Source of the DNA: an uncultured Chitinophagaceae bacterium
Lineage (GTDB): Bacteria > Bacteroidota > Bacteroidia > Chitinophagales > Chitinophagaceae
NCBI GenBank assembly: GCA_934502905.1
Contig: CAKSVK010000004.1
Location: forward strand, 1 to 55,628
Length of the DNA stretch: 55,628 bases
Reading direction: 5' to 3'
The translations under genes and the position numbers were made by a program. How positions within the stretch are numbered: position 1 is the stretch's first letter; each line of letters opens with the position of its first letter. The notes beneath the pieces are model-generated. The model was not told the origin of the DNA, ran no database searches, and was given only the letters and a program-made list of their open reading frames with translations. Positions 24,723 through 34,790 of this stretch are shown in pieces.

Positions 24723-26594
24723 TTGCCAGATAAGATACAGTTATTGCCGGATAATATTGCCAACCAGATCGCAGCGGGGGAAGTGATCCAGCGACCATCG
24801 AGCGCCGTGAAAGAGCTCCTCGAAAATGCAGTGGATGCGGGTGCCACCGAAATAAAGCTGATCGTGGCAGATGCGGGCAAAGCCCTGATCCAGGTAATAG
24901 ACAATGGCAGCGGCATGAGTGAAACAGATGCGAGAATGGCGTTTGAACGACACGCTACCTCCAAAATCAATAAAATAGAGGACCTGTTCCGGATACGCAC
25001 CATGGGATTCCGGGGAGAAGCGCTGGCTTCCATAGCAGCCGTGGCACAGGTGGAGCTGAAAAGCCGGCGACAGGAGGATGCCGCTGGCACTTACCTGGAA
25101 ATGGAGAACAGCATGGTAAAAAGGCAGGAACCGGTAGCGTTTGAACAGGGTACCAGCATTGCTATGAAAAATGTGTTCTTTAATGTACCGGCACGCCGTA
25201 ACTTCCTCAAAAGCAACCCCGTAGAAATGCGCCATATCGTGGAAGAATTTATCCGGGTGGCAATGGCCTTCCCGGAGATATTTTTCTCGCTTACCGCCAA
25301 CGGGCAGGAGATCTTCCACCTGGAAAAGGGTACGCTGAAGCAAAGGATCATACACCTGTTGGGTAATACCTATGCTTCCAAACTGGTGACCGTACAGGAA
25401 AAAACGGACTACATGACGATTTACGGGTTTGCCGGCAAGCCGGAAACAGCCAAAAAAACCCGGGGCGACCAGTACTTTTTTGTGAATAACCGGTTTATCA
25501 GGAGCGCCTACCTGAACCATGCGGTCATGAGCGCTTACCAGGACATGATCCCCCCGGAAAGTTTCCCGATGTATGTGCTGTTTATAGACCTTGATCCGGC
25601 TCAGATCGATATCAATGTGCATCCCACCAAACAGGAAATAAAATTCGAGGACGAAAAGATCATCTACGCCTTTGTGCAGGCCGCCATCAAACATGCGCTG
25701 GCCCAGTTCAGCATTACGCCCACGCTGAATTTTGACCTGGACCCGGAAATACAAAAGCTGGATGCCGTAAGTAACCCTTTTACAAAAGACAAAGAGGAAA
25801 AAACAGCAGCCTCCGGATTATATCAAACTTTTACGCAAAAAAACCAGGCACACCTGATAGAAAGTAAAAGCGAGTTGAAAAACTGGAAGGATTTTTACCC
25901 CGAGCCGAAACAAAACAGCAGTACGTTCAAAAGCCTGCTGGCTACCCACCAGGAAGACACCGGCAGCGGATTTGAATACGAGCAATATGCATTAAAAAAA
26001 TCCGGGGAAGATAAGCTGGCTTTGCTGGAAGATGCTCCTATGCTGCAACTGCATCATACCTATATAGTAGCCGGCACCAACCAGGGATTTGTGCTGATCC
26101 ATCAGCAACTGGCGCACGAACGGATACTGTATGAACGGTATATGCTGGCAGCGCGTGAAAAACCGATCGCCACGCAAAAAAGCCTGTTCCCGCCCACGAT
26201 TGCATTATCTGCCCCCGACGCAGTTTTGCTGCAGGAATTACTCCCCGACCTGCTGCTGCTGGGATACCAGATAGAGGAGTTCGGTAAGGACACTTTTGTG
26301 ATACAGGGCACGCCGGCAGATGTGCCGGATGGCAACGAAAAGAACGCTATTGAGCAAATGCTGGAGCAGGTGAAACATTTCAACAGCGAGGTAAAGTTTT
26401 CCCGCAGGGAAAAGCTGATCCGCAGTTTGGCATACCAGCACGCCATCAAACCCGGAAAATCACTAACAGTAACGGAAATGCGAAAGCTAGCCGAAGAGCT
26501 GTTTGGCTGCAACCAGCCCAATATAACCGCGTCCGGGAACGCAACTTACATCGCTTTCAAACTGGATTATCTGGAGAGGATGTTTGGGAAGTAG
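24723..26594 (+). CDS. mutL: DNA mismatch repair protein MutL
   Basis: A 623-residue MutL. From a TTG at 24723 the protein begins with the standard family start, PDKIQLLPDNIANQIAAGEVIQRPSS. The GHKL ATPase motifs follow: ELLENAVDAGA, DNGSGM, and the RHATSKI and GFRGEAL segments. The C-terminal dimerisation domain lies at about residues 440-620 (LLQELLPDLLLLGYQIEEFG, then AYQHAIKPGKSLTVTEMRKL). I do not see the DQHAxxERxxYE endonuclease motif: the corresponding place reads HQQLAHERILYERYML, so this may be a variant with weakened metal site. An upstream ATG at 24657 lies before the -7 promoter box and is unlikely to be used. Confidence 0.93.
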   Translation: MPDKIQLLPDNIANQIAAGEVIQRPSSAVKELLENAVDAGATEIKLIVADAGKALIQVIDNGSGMSETDARMAFERHATSKINKIEDLFRIRTMGFRGEALASIAAVAQVELKSRRQEDAAGTYLEMENSMVKRQEPVAFEQGTSIAMKNVFFNVPARRNFLKSNPVEMRHIVEEFIRVAMAFPEIFFSLTANGQEIFHLEKGTLKQRIIHLLGNTYASKLVTVQEKTDYMTIYGFAGKPETAKKTRGDQYFFVNNRFIRSAYLNHAVMSAYQDMIPPESFPMYVLFIDLDPAQIDINVHPTKQEIKFEDEKIIYAFVQAAIKHALAQFSITPTLNFDLDPEIQKLDAVSNPFTKDKEEKTAASGLYQTFTQKNQAHLIESKSELKNWKDFYPEPKQNSSTFKSLLATHQEDTGSGFEYEQYALKKSGEDKLALLEDAPMLQLHHTYIVAGTNQGFVLIHQQLAHERILYERYMLAAREKPIATQKSLFPPTIALSAPDAVLLQELLPDLLLLGYQIEEFGKDTFVIQGTPADVPDGNEKNAIEQMLEQVKHFNSEVKFSRREKLIRSLAYQHAIKPGKSLTVTEMRKLAEELFGCNQPNITASGNATYIAFKLDYLERMFGK

Positions 26595-26609
26595 CCTCAC
26601 CCTCTTATG

Positions 26610-26630
26610 CCTCTCCCCGCAGCGGAGAGG
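26610..26630. repeat. Hairpin CCTCTCC/GGAGAGG after mutL
   Basis: A 7-bp perfect stem with a 7-nt loop, without a T-tract. It may be a small dispersed palindrome or a weak end-of-transcript structure. Confidence 0.4.
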
Positions 26631-26741
26631 GACGGTGCCGCAGAATATAGCCAGGCAGCGGGAACTTCCACATCAACTATAGTACACAGCACTAACACAC
26701 CAAGTGCTCAAATACATAATAATTTCTTACCGGAGGTCTGT

Positions 26742-26749
26742 TATCTTTG
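26742..26749 (+). promoter_or_regulatory. -7 box of the AEC transporter gene (TATCTTTG)
   Basis: Exact TAnnTTTG ending 7 nt before the ATG at 26757. Transcription would start about 2-4 nt before the start codon, predicting a leaderless mRNA. Confidence 0.5.
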
Positions 26750-26756
26750 ACCCCTG

Positions 26757-27662
26757 ATGAGCAATTTCTTACTGATCGGCATTTGTTTATTAGCCGGGTG
26801 GCTGGTTAAAAGATATACTGCTTTACCGAAGGATGCGCACAAAGGCATCAATGCCATGGTGATCAACCTGGCGCTGCCGGCGGCCGCTTTTAAATACCTT
26901 CCCAAGATCCAGTGGTCGGAAGCGCTGGTCATGCCCGTACTGATGCCTTTTGTGGTTTGGTTCGGCGGCTGGCTGTATATAACGGCTTATGCCAGGTTTG
27001 CCGGGCTGGACAAAAAGACAACAGCCGGGCTGAAGCTGACCACCGGTCTCAGCAATACTTCCTTTGTAGGATTTCCGCTGGTGACGGCCTATTTCGGTGA
27101 ACCGCTATTGGGCATTGCCGTTATCTGCGACCAGGTGACTTTCATGCTGTTGTCTACCGCCGGTATCATTGTTGCGCTGAATGCCGCGGACGGACACGAT
27201 CTTTCTTTAAAAGCAGTGCTGAAAAAGCTGCTTGGCTTCACCCCCTTCCTTGCTACGATAGCAGCGCTTATCCTTCCCCATTTTATAGACCTCTCTCCTT
27301 TTGATCCATTGTTCGACAAGCTGACCGCTACCGTAGCGCCGATGGCTTTATTCTCCATCGGCATGCAGCTGCGTTTTGACGGGTGGAAATCAGAATTGCA
27401 GCATATATCTGCCGCACTGCTCTACAAGCTGATGATAGCTCCGGCACTGGTTCTTTTGCTGGCAATAACCGCCGGCTTTAAAGGGGAGATAACGGCAGTC
27501 AGTGTGTTTGAATCGGCCATGCCGTCCTTCATAACAGCAGGCATTATTGCTTCGCAATACCAACTGAATGCAAAGCTGTCCAGCCTGGTGGTGGCGGTCA
27601 GCATCCTGGTGTCGTTCCTCACAACGGCTTTGTGGTATTGGATAATAGGACAATGGGTGTGA
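26757..27662 (+). CDS. AEC (auxin efflux carrier) family transporter
   Basis: A 301-residue membrane protein with about ten transmembrane segments, the size and pattern of AEC-family permeases. Typical segments are the opening LLIGICLLAGWLVKRYTALPKDAHKGINAMVINLALPAAAFKYLP and the GLSNTSFVGFPLVTAYFG loop with conserved Asn and Pro residues in the first repeat. In bacteria some members export malate or other dicarboxylates; substrates here are unknown. It stands alone between mutL and the bestrophin gene, each with its own promoter region. Confidence 0.85.
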   Translation: MSNFLLIGICLLAGWLVKRYTALPKDAHKGINAMVINLALPAAAFKYLPKIQWSEALVMPVLMPFVVWFGGWLYITAYARFAGLDKKTTAGLKLTTGLSNTSFVGFPLVTAYFGEPLLGIAVICDQVTFMLLSTAGIIVALNAADGHDLSLKAVLKKLLGFTPFLATIAALILPHFIDLSPFDPLFDKLTATVAPMALFSIGMQLRFDGWKSELQHISAALLYKLMIAPALVLLLAITAGFKGEITAVSVFESAMPSFITAGIIASQYQLNAKLSSLVVAVSILVSFLTTALWYWIIGQWV

Positions 27663-27809
27663 GGGAACCGGCAGTGATATATTCATCAATATCAAAAGCT
27701 ACCGCCGGCCTCCTGGCCTTAAACCGAAGCGCTTACCCGGATGCCACATAAAAAATATACTCTGCTCCTTTCTAAAAAACTTTAAATTAACTTTATTTAA
27801 ATACAATGT

Positions 27810-28811
27810 ATGTACTCCACCCGCCGGCTGAGACTAAGACACGTGCTGCCTAGGTCGCTAATGCACACTTTCATTCATGCGACACCCATCGTGGTAGTAT
27901 ATGTGCTTTATCATGTATTGGGTTATCACAATGTAGCGATTCCCATGGCACCGGTTACCATCATCGGTACTGCCGTTGCTTTTTATGTGGGTTTTAAAAA
28001 TAACTCCTCTTACGACCGGTTATGGGAAGCCCGCAGGATATGGGGCAGCATCACTAATGCCAGCAGAACATGGGCAGCGTTGGTGACGGAATTGCTGACA
28101 CAAAGCCATATCCCTGCGTTAAAAGAAACAGCACGCCAGATGGTGTTGCGGCATATAGGCTGGTGTAATGTATTGCGACTGCAATTGAGACGTAACAAAG
28201 TATGGGGCGAAAGGTACTACCAGAGTTATACAGCAGGCCTGCAACACAAGATAGACAACAATTTTGCAGATGCCATTGTAGAAACCCTGGACAGATTTTG
28301 CAATGCGGACGAAAAAAATTTCCTGCTCAGGAAACAAAATATTGCGACACACCTCCTGCACCTGCAAATTAGGGACGTTAAAAGACTCAGGCAACAAGGT
28401 GCTATTAATGAACTGGAATTTACTGCTCTTGCGAATGTGGTAACCGACCTGTACAATCAGCAAGGGGCCTGTGAGCGGATCAAAGGATACCCGTTTCCAA
28501 GACAATACGCTGTTTTCAGCCGTGTGTTTGTGGATATTTTTGTTATACTGTTACCGTTTGGATTGATGCCGGAAGTAATGAAAGTTACGCCCGGCCAGCC
28601 ATGGCTGCTGTTTCCTATTTGCTTTATCGTTGCATGGGTGTTCAACGCTATGGAACAGATTGGAGACCTGAGTGAAAACCCGTTTGAAAATGCTTTAACA
28701 GATATACCGATGACCGCCATGTGCCGGAACATTGAAATTGATCTCCGGGAAATGATAGGAGATACCGATATACCGGAACGAATTCAGCCGGTAGACGGGA
28801 TATTGATGTAA
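27810..28811 (+). CDS. Bestrophin-like anion channel family protein
   Basis: A 333-residue protein of the bestrophin/UPF0187 family. The N-terminal part has a hydrophobic helix (ATPIVVVYVLYHVLG), then FYVGFKNNSSYDRLWEARRIWGSITNASRTWA, the signature stretch of bacterial bestrophins. A C-terminal pair of helices (FVDIFVILLPFGLMPE and WLLFPICFIVAWVFNAMEQIGDLSENPFENALTDIPM) completes the fold. Characterised relatives form pentameric chloride or cation channels. No neighbouring gene suggests its cargo. It is a single gene with no obvious terminator. Confidence 0.9.
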   Translation: MYSTRRLRLRHVLPRSLMHTFIHATPIVVVYVLYHVLGYHNVAIPMAPVTIIGTAVAFYVGFKNNSSYDRLWEARRIWGSITNASRTWAALVTELLTQSHIPALKETARQMVLRHIGWCNVLRLQLRRNKVWGERYYQSYTAGLQHKIDNNFADAIVETLDRFCNADEKNFLLRKQNIATHLLHLQIRDVKRLRQQGAINELEFTALANVVTDLYNQQGACERIKGYPFPRQYAVFSRVFVDIFVILLPFGLMPEVMKVTPGQPWLLFPICFIVAWVFNAMEQIGDLSENPFENALTDIPMTAMCRNIEIDLREMIGDTDIPERIQPVDGILM

Positions 28812-29181
28812 CCGGTTTCTCCGCGATGCGGGCAGTAATGGTCCTACCGGTAGATATTATGCTGATTTAACCAAGACCTGCACATCCGCGCATATAACCA
28901 CAGTAATTAAAAGACATAAGGCTGAGCCATTAAGATTTGCACCAGGTATTATTCAAAAACACCCAACATATCCCTAAGCGCCCGAAGCCTGTAGTGAAGC
29001 CCACATTCGAAGGGTTCATCCGGGCGGATAACAGGCGGCGCCACGGCAATGTGCAGCCGACAATAAAATATCCTTCTTTTCCACATTTTCTATCAAAACA
29101 TATCTACTATCCCGGTTTTCCCAGCCCGTTATTGCTTACCATTCCCTAATTTTGCGGTTTCTTATATTATAACAATCATTC
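28812..29181. other. Intergenic region with purL -7 box
   Basis: No gene, tRNA or clear repeat is recognisable in the 370 nt between the bestrophin gene and purL. TAATTTTG at 29147-29154 is an exact -7 box, giving purL a leader of about 24 nt. Confidence 0.55.
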
Positions 29182-31392
29182 ATGGATACAACAGTAGAAA
29201 TTGCCCAGAAACTGGGGTTAAGACCGGAAGAATTCGAGATGATCAGGACCATTTTGGGAAGGGTGCCTAATTTTACCGAACTGAGCGCTTATTCCGTGAT
29301 GTGGAGTGAGCATTGCAGCTATAAAAACTCTATCAAATGGCTGAAAACACTTCCGCGGGATGGTGGCAAACTGCTGGTGGCTGCGGGGGAAGAAAATGCG
29401 GGGCTGGCAGATATCGGCGATGGCTGGGGCGTGGTATTCAAGATTGAAAGTCACAACCACCCTTCGGCGATTGAACCCTTCCAGGGAGCAGCTACCGGCG
29501 TAGGTGGTATCCATCGTGATATTTTTACCATGGGAGCCCGTCCGATCGCATCGCTGAACTCGCTGCGCTTCGGGAATATCAAAGAAGACAAAACACAACA
29601 CCTGCTGAGTGGTGTGGTGCACGGCATTGGTCACTATGGCAACTGCTTTGGCGTACCTACCGTAGGCGGTGAAATATATTTTGAAGATTGTTACCATACC
29701 AACCCGCTGGTGAATGCGATGAGTGTGGGCGTAGTAAAAGTGGGACAAACAGTAAGCGCTACTGCCGAAGGAACCGGCAATCCCGTATTCATCGTAGGCT
29801 CCGCTACCGGCAAAGACGGTATGGGCGGCGCTGCTTTTGCATCCGCCGATATCACCGAAAGCAGCGTGGAAGACCTGCCTGCCGTACAGGTGGGAGACCC
29901 CTTCCAGGAAAAGAAGCTGCTGGAAGCCTGCCTGGAGCTGATCCCTAAAGGAGCTTTAGTTGGCATGCAGGATATGGGCGCTGCAGGTATTATCTGCTCT
30001 ACCGCGGAAACCAGCGCTAAAGGGGGTGTAGGTATGCGTATCAACCTGGATAAAGTGCCTACCCGCCAGGCAGGTATGAAAGCCTGGGAGTTATTGCTCA
30101 GCGAAAGCCAGGAACGTATGCTGCTGGTGGTGAAAAAAGGAAGGGAAGCAGAAGTGCTGGAAGTGTTTGAAAAATGGGACCTGCCCTGTTCGGAAATAGG
30201 AGAAGTAACCGACGACGGCTTATTGAAGTTCTGTACAAACGGAGAACTGGAAGCTGAAATGCCGGCCGAAAGCCTGGTATTGGGCGGTGGCGCGCCGGTG
30301 TATGAAAGAGAATACCGGGAACCGGCTTATTTCAGCAAAATAAATGAATTCCAGCCGGACAGCATTAAAGTACCTTCTGACCTGAAAGCAGTAGCGGAGA
30401 AGATCATTACCATTCCCAATATTGCCTCCAAGCGCTGGATATATACCCAATACGACAGCATGGTAGGTACGGGCAACACGTCTACCAATGCACCAAGTGA
30501 TGCACAGGTTGTGAAGGTGAAGGGAACCAATAAGGGATTAGCGGTTACGGTTGACTGTAACAGCCGTTATGTATTTGCCGACCCGTTTGTGGGTTGCATG
30601 ATTGCCGTAAGCGAAGCGGCCCGCAATATTGTCTGCAGCGGCGGAACCCCGCTGGGCGTGACCAACTGTCTCAACTTCGGAAATCCCTATGACCCGGAAG
30701 TGTATTACCAGTTTGTATATGCCATCAAAGGCATGGGTGAAGCCTGTAAGAAATTCGATACCCCGGTAACCGGTGGCAACGTTAGCTTCTATAACCAAAA
30801 CCCCGAAGGCCCGGTGTACCCCACCCCTACCATCGGTATGGTAGGCTTGCTGGAAAACATCGGCAACAAGATGACGCTTGACTTTAAAAAAGCAGGTGAC
30901 AGCATATACCTGCTGGGAAAGATCACGAACAATATCGACTCTTCCGAATACCTGCATAAGCTGCACAATGTAGCGTTTTCTCCCGCACCGTATTTCAACC
31001 TGGAGGAAGAATTTGCCCTGCAGCAGGCGGTAGCAAAACTGATCACCGGAAAGCTGATCGAATCTGCACACGACATCAGCGAAGGCGGGCTGTTCGTGAC
31101 ATTGACAGAAAGCGGCTTCCATAAAAACTTAGGATATACTATAACGTTAGATAAGGATTTCCGTTCAGATGCCTGGCTGTTTGGAGAAAGCCAGAGCCGC
31201 GTAGTGGTTTCCGTAGCTTCCGGAAAAGAAAACTCCTTTGAAGAAACGCTGGCTGCAACCGGGGTACCATTTGTAAAGATCGGAACCGTTACAGAAGGAG
31301 AGATTAACATAGACAATGTTTCCTGGGGTGATATATCCGCATGGAAAGAGAAATATGATACCGCTATCGAAACCTATATGGCACATGAATAG
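29182..31392 (+). CDS. purL: Phosphoribosylformylglycinamidine synthase subunit PurL
   Basis: A 736-residue small-type PurL, the FGAM synthase II subunit that needs separate PurQ (glutaminase) and PurS. It converts FGAR to FGAM in de novo purine synthesis with ATP and glutamine-derived ammonia. Visible landmarks are SVMWSEHCSYKNS near the N-terminus, FKIESHNHPSAIEPFQGAATGVGGIHRDIFTMGARPIA, GKDGMGGAAFAS, QDMGAAGI and the second-half VTGGNVSFYNQN and SAHDISEGGLFVTL motifs. The stop codon overlaps the start of the next gene by 8 nt, so the two are coupled. No purQ or purS is in the window. Confidence 0.97.
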   Translation: MDTTVEIAQKLGLRPEEFEMIRTILGRVPNFTELSAYSVMWSEHCSYKNSIKWLKTLPRDGGKLLVAAGEENAGLADIGDGWGVVFKIESHNHPSAIEPFQGAATGVGGIHRDIFTMGARPIASLNSLRFGNIKEDKTQHLLSGVVHGIGHYGNCFGVPTVGGEIYFEDCYHTNPLVNAMSVGVVKVGQTVSATAEGTGNPVFIVGSATGKDGMGGAAFASADITESSVEDLPAVQVGDPFQEKKLLEACLELIPKGALVGMQDMGAAGIICSTAETSAKGGVGMRINLDKVPTRQAGMKAWELLLSESQERMLLVVKKGREAEVLEVFEKWDLPCSEIGEVTDDGLLKFCTNGELEAEMPAESLVLGGGAPVYEREYREPAYFSKINEFQPDSIKVPSDLKAVAEKIITIPNIASKRWIYTQYDSMVGTGNTSTNAPSDAQVVKVKGTNKGLAVTVDCNSRYVFADPFVGCMIAVSEAARNIVCSGGTPLGVTNCLNFGNPYDPEVYYQFVYAIKGMGEACKKFDTPVTGGNVSFYNQNPEGPVYPTPTIGMVGLLENIGNKMTLDFKKAGDSIYLLGKITNNIDSSEYLHKLHNVAFSPAPYFNLEEEFALQQAVAKLITGKLIESAHDISEGGLFVTLTESGFHKNLGYTITLDKDFRSDAWLFGESQSRVVVSVASGKENSFEETLAATGVPFVKIGTVTEGEINIDNVSWGDISAWKEKYDTAIETYMAHE

Positions 31393-32161
31393 ACGCTCCT
31401 GCTTTTTGCTTTTTGCCGGGCTTTTTATGATCGCCTGTAATAGCGGCAACGAATCCGTTCAGGATGAAAAAGCCACGGACCTGGCAACTGTAGCGACCCT
31501 GCAACAAAAGCTGCGGTTGGCACCGGATTCTTTGGGCATCCGTTATCAACTGATGAATGCCCTGGCAAAGGTGCAGGATTATAAAAATGCACTATTACAG
31601 AATGACACCCTGCTGATGGACGACGATGCCAATGCCCCGGTGTTATACCGTCGCGGCGCCATCCTGCTGGAAAGTGGTGATACCAGCGCTGCAATAGCAG
31701 CCTTACGGCAATCATCTGCCGCCGCCCCCATGTTCTCCGAACCACTGTTGCAGCTGGCGGCCATCTATGCCAACCAGGGCAATGCCGAAGCCATACAGAT
31801 CGCAGATACGCTGATCAGGGGTTCCCGGGAGATCAGGACAACTTCTCAGGCAAGGTTCATCAAGGGACTATATTACTCCAACATAAACGATAATCCCGCT
31901 GCCATTGCCGCTTTTGACGAATGCATTCAAAACGACTACACCTTCCTGGAAGCCTATATCGAAAAGGGATTATTGCGCTACGATGAAAAAAAATACCAGG
32001 AAGCCCTGGCTGTTTTCGAAAGAGCCATCCAGGTAAGCAACACTTTTGCAGAAGCCTACTACCAGGCAGGTCGCTGCCAGGAAGCCCTGGGTAATGAAAA
32101 CGAAGCGAAGGAATACTACCAAAAAGCATACGGACTGGATAAGCGTTTTGAATTGAAATAG
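31385..32161 (+). CDS. TPR-repeat lipoprotein
   Basis: About 258 residues beginning MNRRSCFLLFAGLFMIACNSG, a lipoprotein signal with the lipidated cysteine at residue 18. Several tetratricopeptide repeats follow, for example NAPVLYRRGAILLESGDTSAAIAAL, SEPLLQLAAIYANQGNAEAIQIAD, FLEAYIEKGLLRYDEKKYQEALAVFERAI and FAEAYYQAGRCQEALGNENEAKEYY. TPRs form a protein-binding superhelix, and the lipid anchor places it in the periplasm or on the outer membrane. The ATG overlaps the purL stop by 8 nt, so it is translated with purL, although no link to purine synthesis is known. Confidence 0.85.
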   Translation: MNRRSCFLLFAGLFMIACNSGNESVQDEKATDLATVATLQQKLRLAPDSLGIRYQLMNALAKVQDYKNALLQNDTLLMDDDANAPVLYRRGAILLESGDTSAAIAALRQSSAAAPMFSEPLLQLAAIYANQGNAEAIQIADTLIRGSREIRTTSQARFIKGLYYSNINDNPAAIAAFDECIQNDYTFLEAYIEKGLLRYDEKKYQEALAVFERAIQVSNTFAEAYYQAGRCQEALGNENEAKEYYQKAYGLDKRFELK

Positions 32162-32165
32162 CAAG

Positions 32166-32191
32166 CCCCGCAGGTTTAAAAACCTGTGAGG
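32166..32191. repeat. Hairpin CAGGTTT-AA-AAACCTG
   Basis: CCCCGCAGGTTT pairs with AAACCTGTGAGG at 11 of 12 positions around a 2-nt loop, directly after the TPR gene. No T-tract follows. The AAACCTGTGAG arm resembles AAACCTGTAAG of the terminator at 54830. Confidence 0.5.
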
Positions 32192-32336
32192 ATGCCTGAA
32201 TGGAACGAAGTGGTTCCGAACATTCGGAAAGGGGTTCTTTTGCAGCTTTATGAGCTCTCTCCCTCAAACATTAGGAACAGTTAAGATGATGATTGATTAT
32301 CAGTTTGCAAAGGGTCCAGGCGTTGTGTATGAAATA

Positions 32337-34643
32337 TTATAAAGTTGTCAATGTCTCATCAAGCAACTGCAGCAGCTCATCTGCATTTTGCTTGTTAAAG
32401 GGCATCGGCGGCTTTATTTTTAATACGTTATGTAAAGGTCCGTCGGTACTTAATAAATACCCCCTGCTTTTTACTATCTCAACTATCCTGTCAATTTCGG
32501 GTACTGCAGGCTCCATGGTTTTCTGGTCTTTTACCAGCTCTGCTCCTATAAACAACCCATGACCCCGTACATCCGAAATGATGGGGTGTTTGCTCATCAG
32601 CTTTTTTAGGCCCTCCATTAAATAATTGCCTGTTTCCAGCGCATGCTGTTGCATCTCTTCTTCTTCAATGACACGCAATACCGCCAAACCGGTTACCATA
32701 GAAACAGGGTTGCCGCCAAACGTGTTGAAGTATTCCATACCGTTGTTGAAGCTGTCTGCGATCTCCCGGCTCACCACAACAGCCGCCAGCGGGTGTCCGT
32801 TACCGATAGGTTTTCCCATGACCACGATGTCGGGCACCACATCCTGCAACTCGAATCCCCAGAACTTTTCTCCTACCCGCCCGAAGCCTACCTGCACCTC
32901 GTCGGCAATACAAACGCCGCCCGCCGCTTTTACATGGGCATACACTTCTGTGAGGTAACTGGACGGTAAGGGCATTTGTCCGCCCACACCCAGCAGGGTT
33001 TCACAAATAAAGGCAGCCGGCTTTTTGTTTTCCTTTTGTAGCGATTCAATGATCCGTTGTACATCTGCCGCATATTTTTCGCCGGCTCTTTCATCACCGT
33101 AGCGATAGGGACCGCGATAGAGATCGGGGCTTTCCGCAATATGGATCCAGGGCTTTTTGCCGCTGCCCCCCCTGCCATTGAATTTATAAGGACTCATTTC
33201 CATTGCCACGGTGGAAGTGCCGTGGTAAGCATGATCCAGGACAATGATATCTTCCTGTTGCGTATAATGCCGGGCCATACGAATGGCCAGGTCATTGGCC
33301 TCGCTGCCGCTGTTCACAAAGTAACATACCTGCAGGGAAGGGGGAAGCGTTGCCGTGAGCCGTTTCGCATATTCCAGCATGCTGTCATGCAGGTAACGGG
33401 TATTGGTATTGAGGGTGGCGATCTGCTGCTGCATTGCTTTTACCACTACCGGGTGGCAATGTCCTACATGAGAGGGATTATTCACACAATCCACATAGGT
33501 ATCGCCCTGGTCATCGTATAAGTATTGTAAGGCTCCCCTTACTATTTTCAGCTTTTTGCCATAGCTGATGCTGAGGTTTTTACCAATGTATTGTTTCCGC
33601 TCTTCTATCATGGAAGCATGATCTTCCACATCGCCGATCACTCCCGGGAACCCGCAGGCTTTCCGGAACTGGTGCTGCGCTTTCAGGGGGTTGATGCGGA
33701 TCCATTTGCATAACAGGCGCCAGGCGGCATCCTCCGAAATAAAATGATGTGTGTTGTTCGTTTCCAGGGAAGCATTGTAAGCAGACTGGGTAACGCTGAT
33801 GCATAACCTTGCTGCTACCAGGTAGTATAACAGGTCAACCTCTTTTTCTTCGAGCGGGTACACGGTATGGTAACCCTGTACGATCATGGAAGCATACAAT
33901 ACAGGATTCTCTTTATCCATGATGGCATAGGTGCAGGCAACTGCCAGGTTATTGATCAGTGCGCTGTACACCATATCACCGAAATCGATCAACCCGGCAA
34001 TGGTGTTGTCTTTTACCAGCACATTGGTATCGTTGGCATCATTGTGTATATAAGCATGCCTGAGGGTATGCAATACCGGCTGCACCTCGGTTTGGAACTG
34101 CAGTAAAAAATAACCGGCTATCCTTCGTTTCTCATGATCTTTAATGTGTTTCAGCTTATCCTGCGCTTCAGCGGCGCGACTGATATCCCACAGGTAATGA
34201 CGATGCATGGCAGGATGTGAAAAAGAGAGCAACGCCTTGTCCATGGCGCCCAGGAAGCTCCCCAACGCTTCGTATACCTCACTTTTAAGTCCGGCCGCGT
34301 CTATCCAGAAGCTGCCTTCCAGGAAGGTAAGCAAACGTACATACCATAACTGATCATCTTTTTGAATGACCGTCAGGTCTTCCCCGTTTTTATTTGGTAC
34401 ATGCTGCTGGAATCGATTGCAGACAGCGGTGCCTGCCAGGTGATTGATGATCTTCACCTGCGCATCTGCAAAATCCCGGCTCACATTACTGCCGGAAATT
34501 TTCAGAATATATTTTTTCCCGTCCGCCGTCCGGAGCAGGTAATTCAGGTCATATTCCCCGGTAAGCTTTTTAGCATTTACCTCCATGCCATAATACTCCG
34601 CTACCAGCTCAGTTATTTGCGCTTCCGTAAAAAAACGGTTCAT
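32337..34643 (-). CDS. Bifunctional APH-fold kinase / class III PLP phospho-lyase fusion
   Basis: A 768-residue fusion. Residues about 20-310 are an APH/choline-kinase-like domain with the catalytic HNDANDTN (200-207) and metal-binding DFGD (220-223). Residues about 345-765 are a class III aminotransferase-fold domain with [12 protein letters not shown] (Asp581) and PLP lysine 611 in [11 protein letters not shown]. The stretches [30 protein letters not shown] and [18 protein letters not shown] are close to human ETNPPL and PHYKPL, which are phospho-lyases rather than aminotransferases. A kinase joined to a phospho-lyase would phosphorylate an amino-alcohol (5-hydroxylysine or ethanolamine type) and eliminate phosphate and ammonia. 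It follows a SusC/SusD pair on the same strand, suggesting uptake of the substrate source. Confidence 0.85.
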   Translation of the reverse strand: MNRFFTEAQITELVAEYYGMEVNAKKLTGEYDLNYLLRTADGKKYILKISGSNVSRDFADAQVKIINHLAGTAVCNRFQQHVPNKNGEDLTVIQKDDQLWYVRLLTFLEGSFWIDAAGLKSEVYEALGSFLGAMDKALLSFSHPAMHRHYLWDISRAAEAQDKLKHIKDHEKRRIAGYFLLQFQTEVQPVLHTLRHAYIHNDANDTNVLVKDNTIAGLIDFGDMVYSALINNLAVACTYAIMDKENPVLYASMIVQGYHTVYPLEEKEVDLLYYLVAARLCISVTQSAYNASLETNNTHHFISEDAAWRLLCKWIRINPLKAQHQFRKACGFPGVIGDVEDHASMIEERKQYIGKNLSISYGKKLKIVRGALQYLYDDQGDTYVDCVNNPSHVGHCHPVVVKAMQQQIATLNTNTRYLHDSMLEYAKRLTATLPPSLQVCYFVNSGSEANDLAIRMARHYTQQEDIIVLDHAYHGTSTVAMEMSPYKFNGRGGSGKKPWIHIAESPDLYRGPYRYGDERAGEKYAADVQRIIESLQKENKKPAAFICETLLGVGGQMPLPSSYLTEVYAHVKAAGGVCIADEVQVGFGRVGEKFWGFELQDVVPDIVVMGKPIGNGHPLAAVVVSREIADSFNNGMEYFNTFGGNPVSMVTGLAVLRVIEEEEMQQHALETGNYLMEGLKKLMSKHPIISDVRGHGLFIGAELVKDQKTMEPAVPEIDRIVEIVKSRGYLLSTDGPLHNVLKIKPPMPFNKQNADELLQLLDETLTTL

Positions 34644-34703
34644 CTTGATACATATGTTTTAGATTCTTACACAATTTAAGTAGTAGGTGGGAAGTATTAA
34701 GTG

Positions 34704-34756
34704 GTCAGTAGTTAGTAATAAGTGGTAAGTTTCACCACTTACTACTAACTACTGAC
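34704..34756. repeat. Long inverted repeat of GTAGTTAGTA type
   Basis: Two 23-nt arms (34704-34726 and 34734-34756) match at 22 of 23 positions around a 7-nt loop; pairing continues less perfectly outward to about 34679-34782. The arms are built from AGTAGT/TTAGTA words. The element lies between SusD and the kinase/lyase gene, so it could end or modulate transcription of the SusCD unit. There is no T-tract. Confidence 0.75.
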
Positions 34757-34790
34757 TACTAATTACTTACTACTACCCACTTATCACTCA

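Noticed and set aside
24741..25754. Minus-strand open frame of 337 codons inside mutL
   Set aside because: Fully antisense to conserved MutL motifs; its length reflects codon bias of the real gene.
28812..29146. tRNA-like GGTTCATCC near 29018
   Set aside because: No matching acceptor, D or anticodon arms could be built around it.
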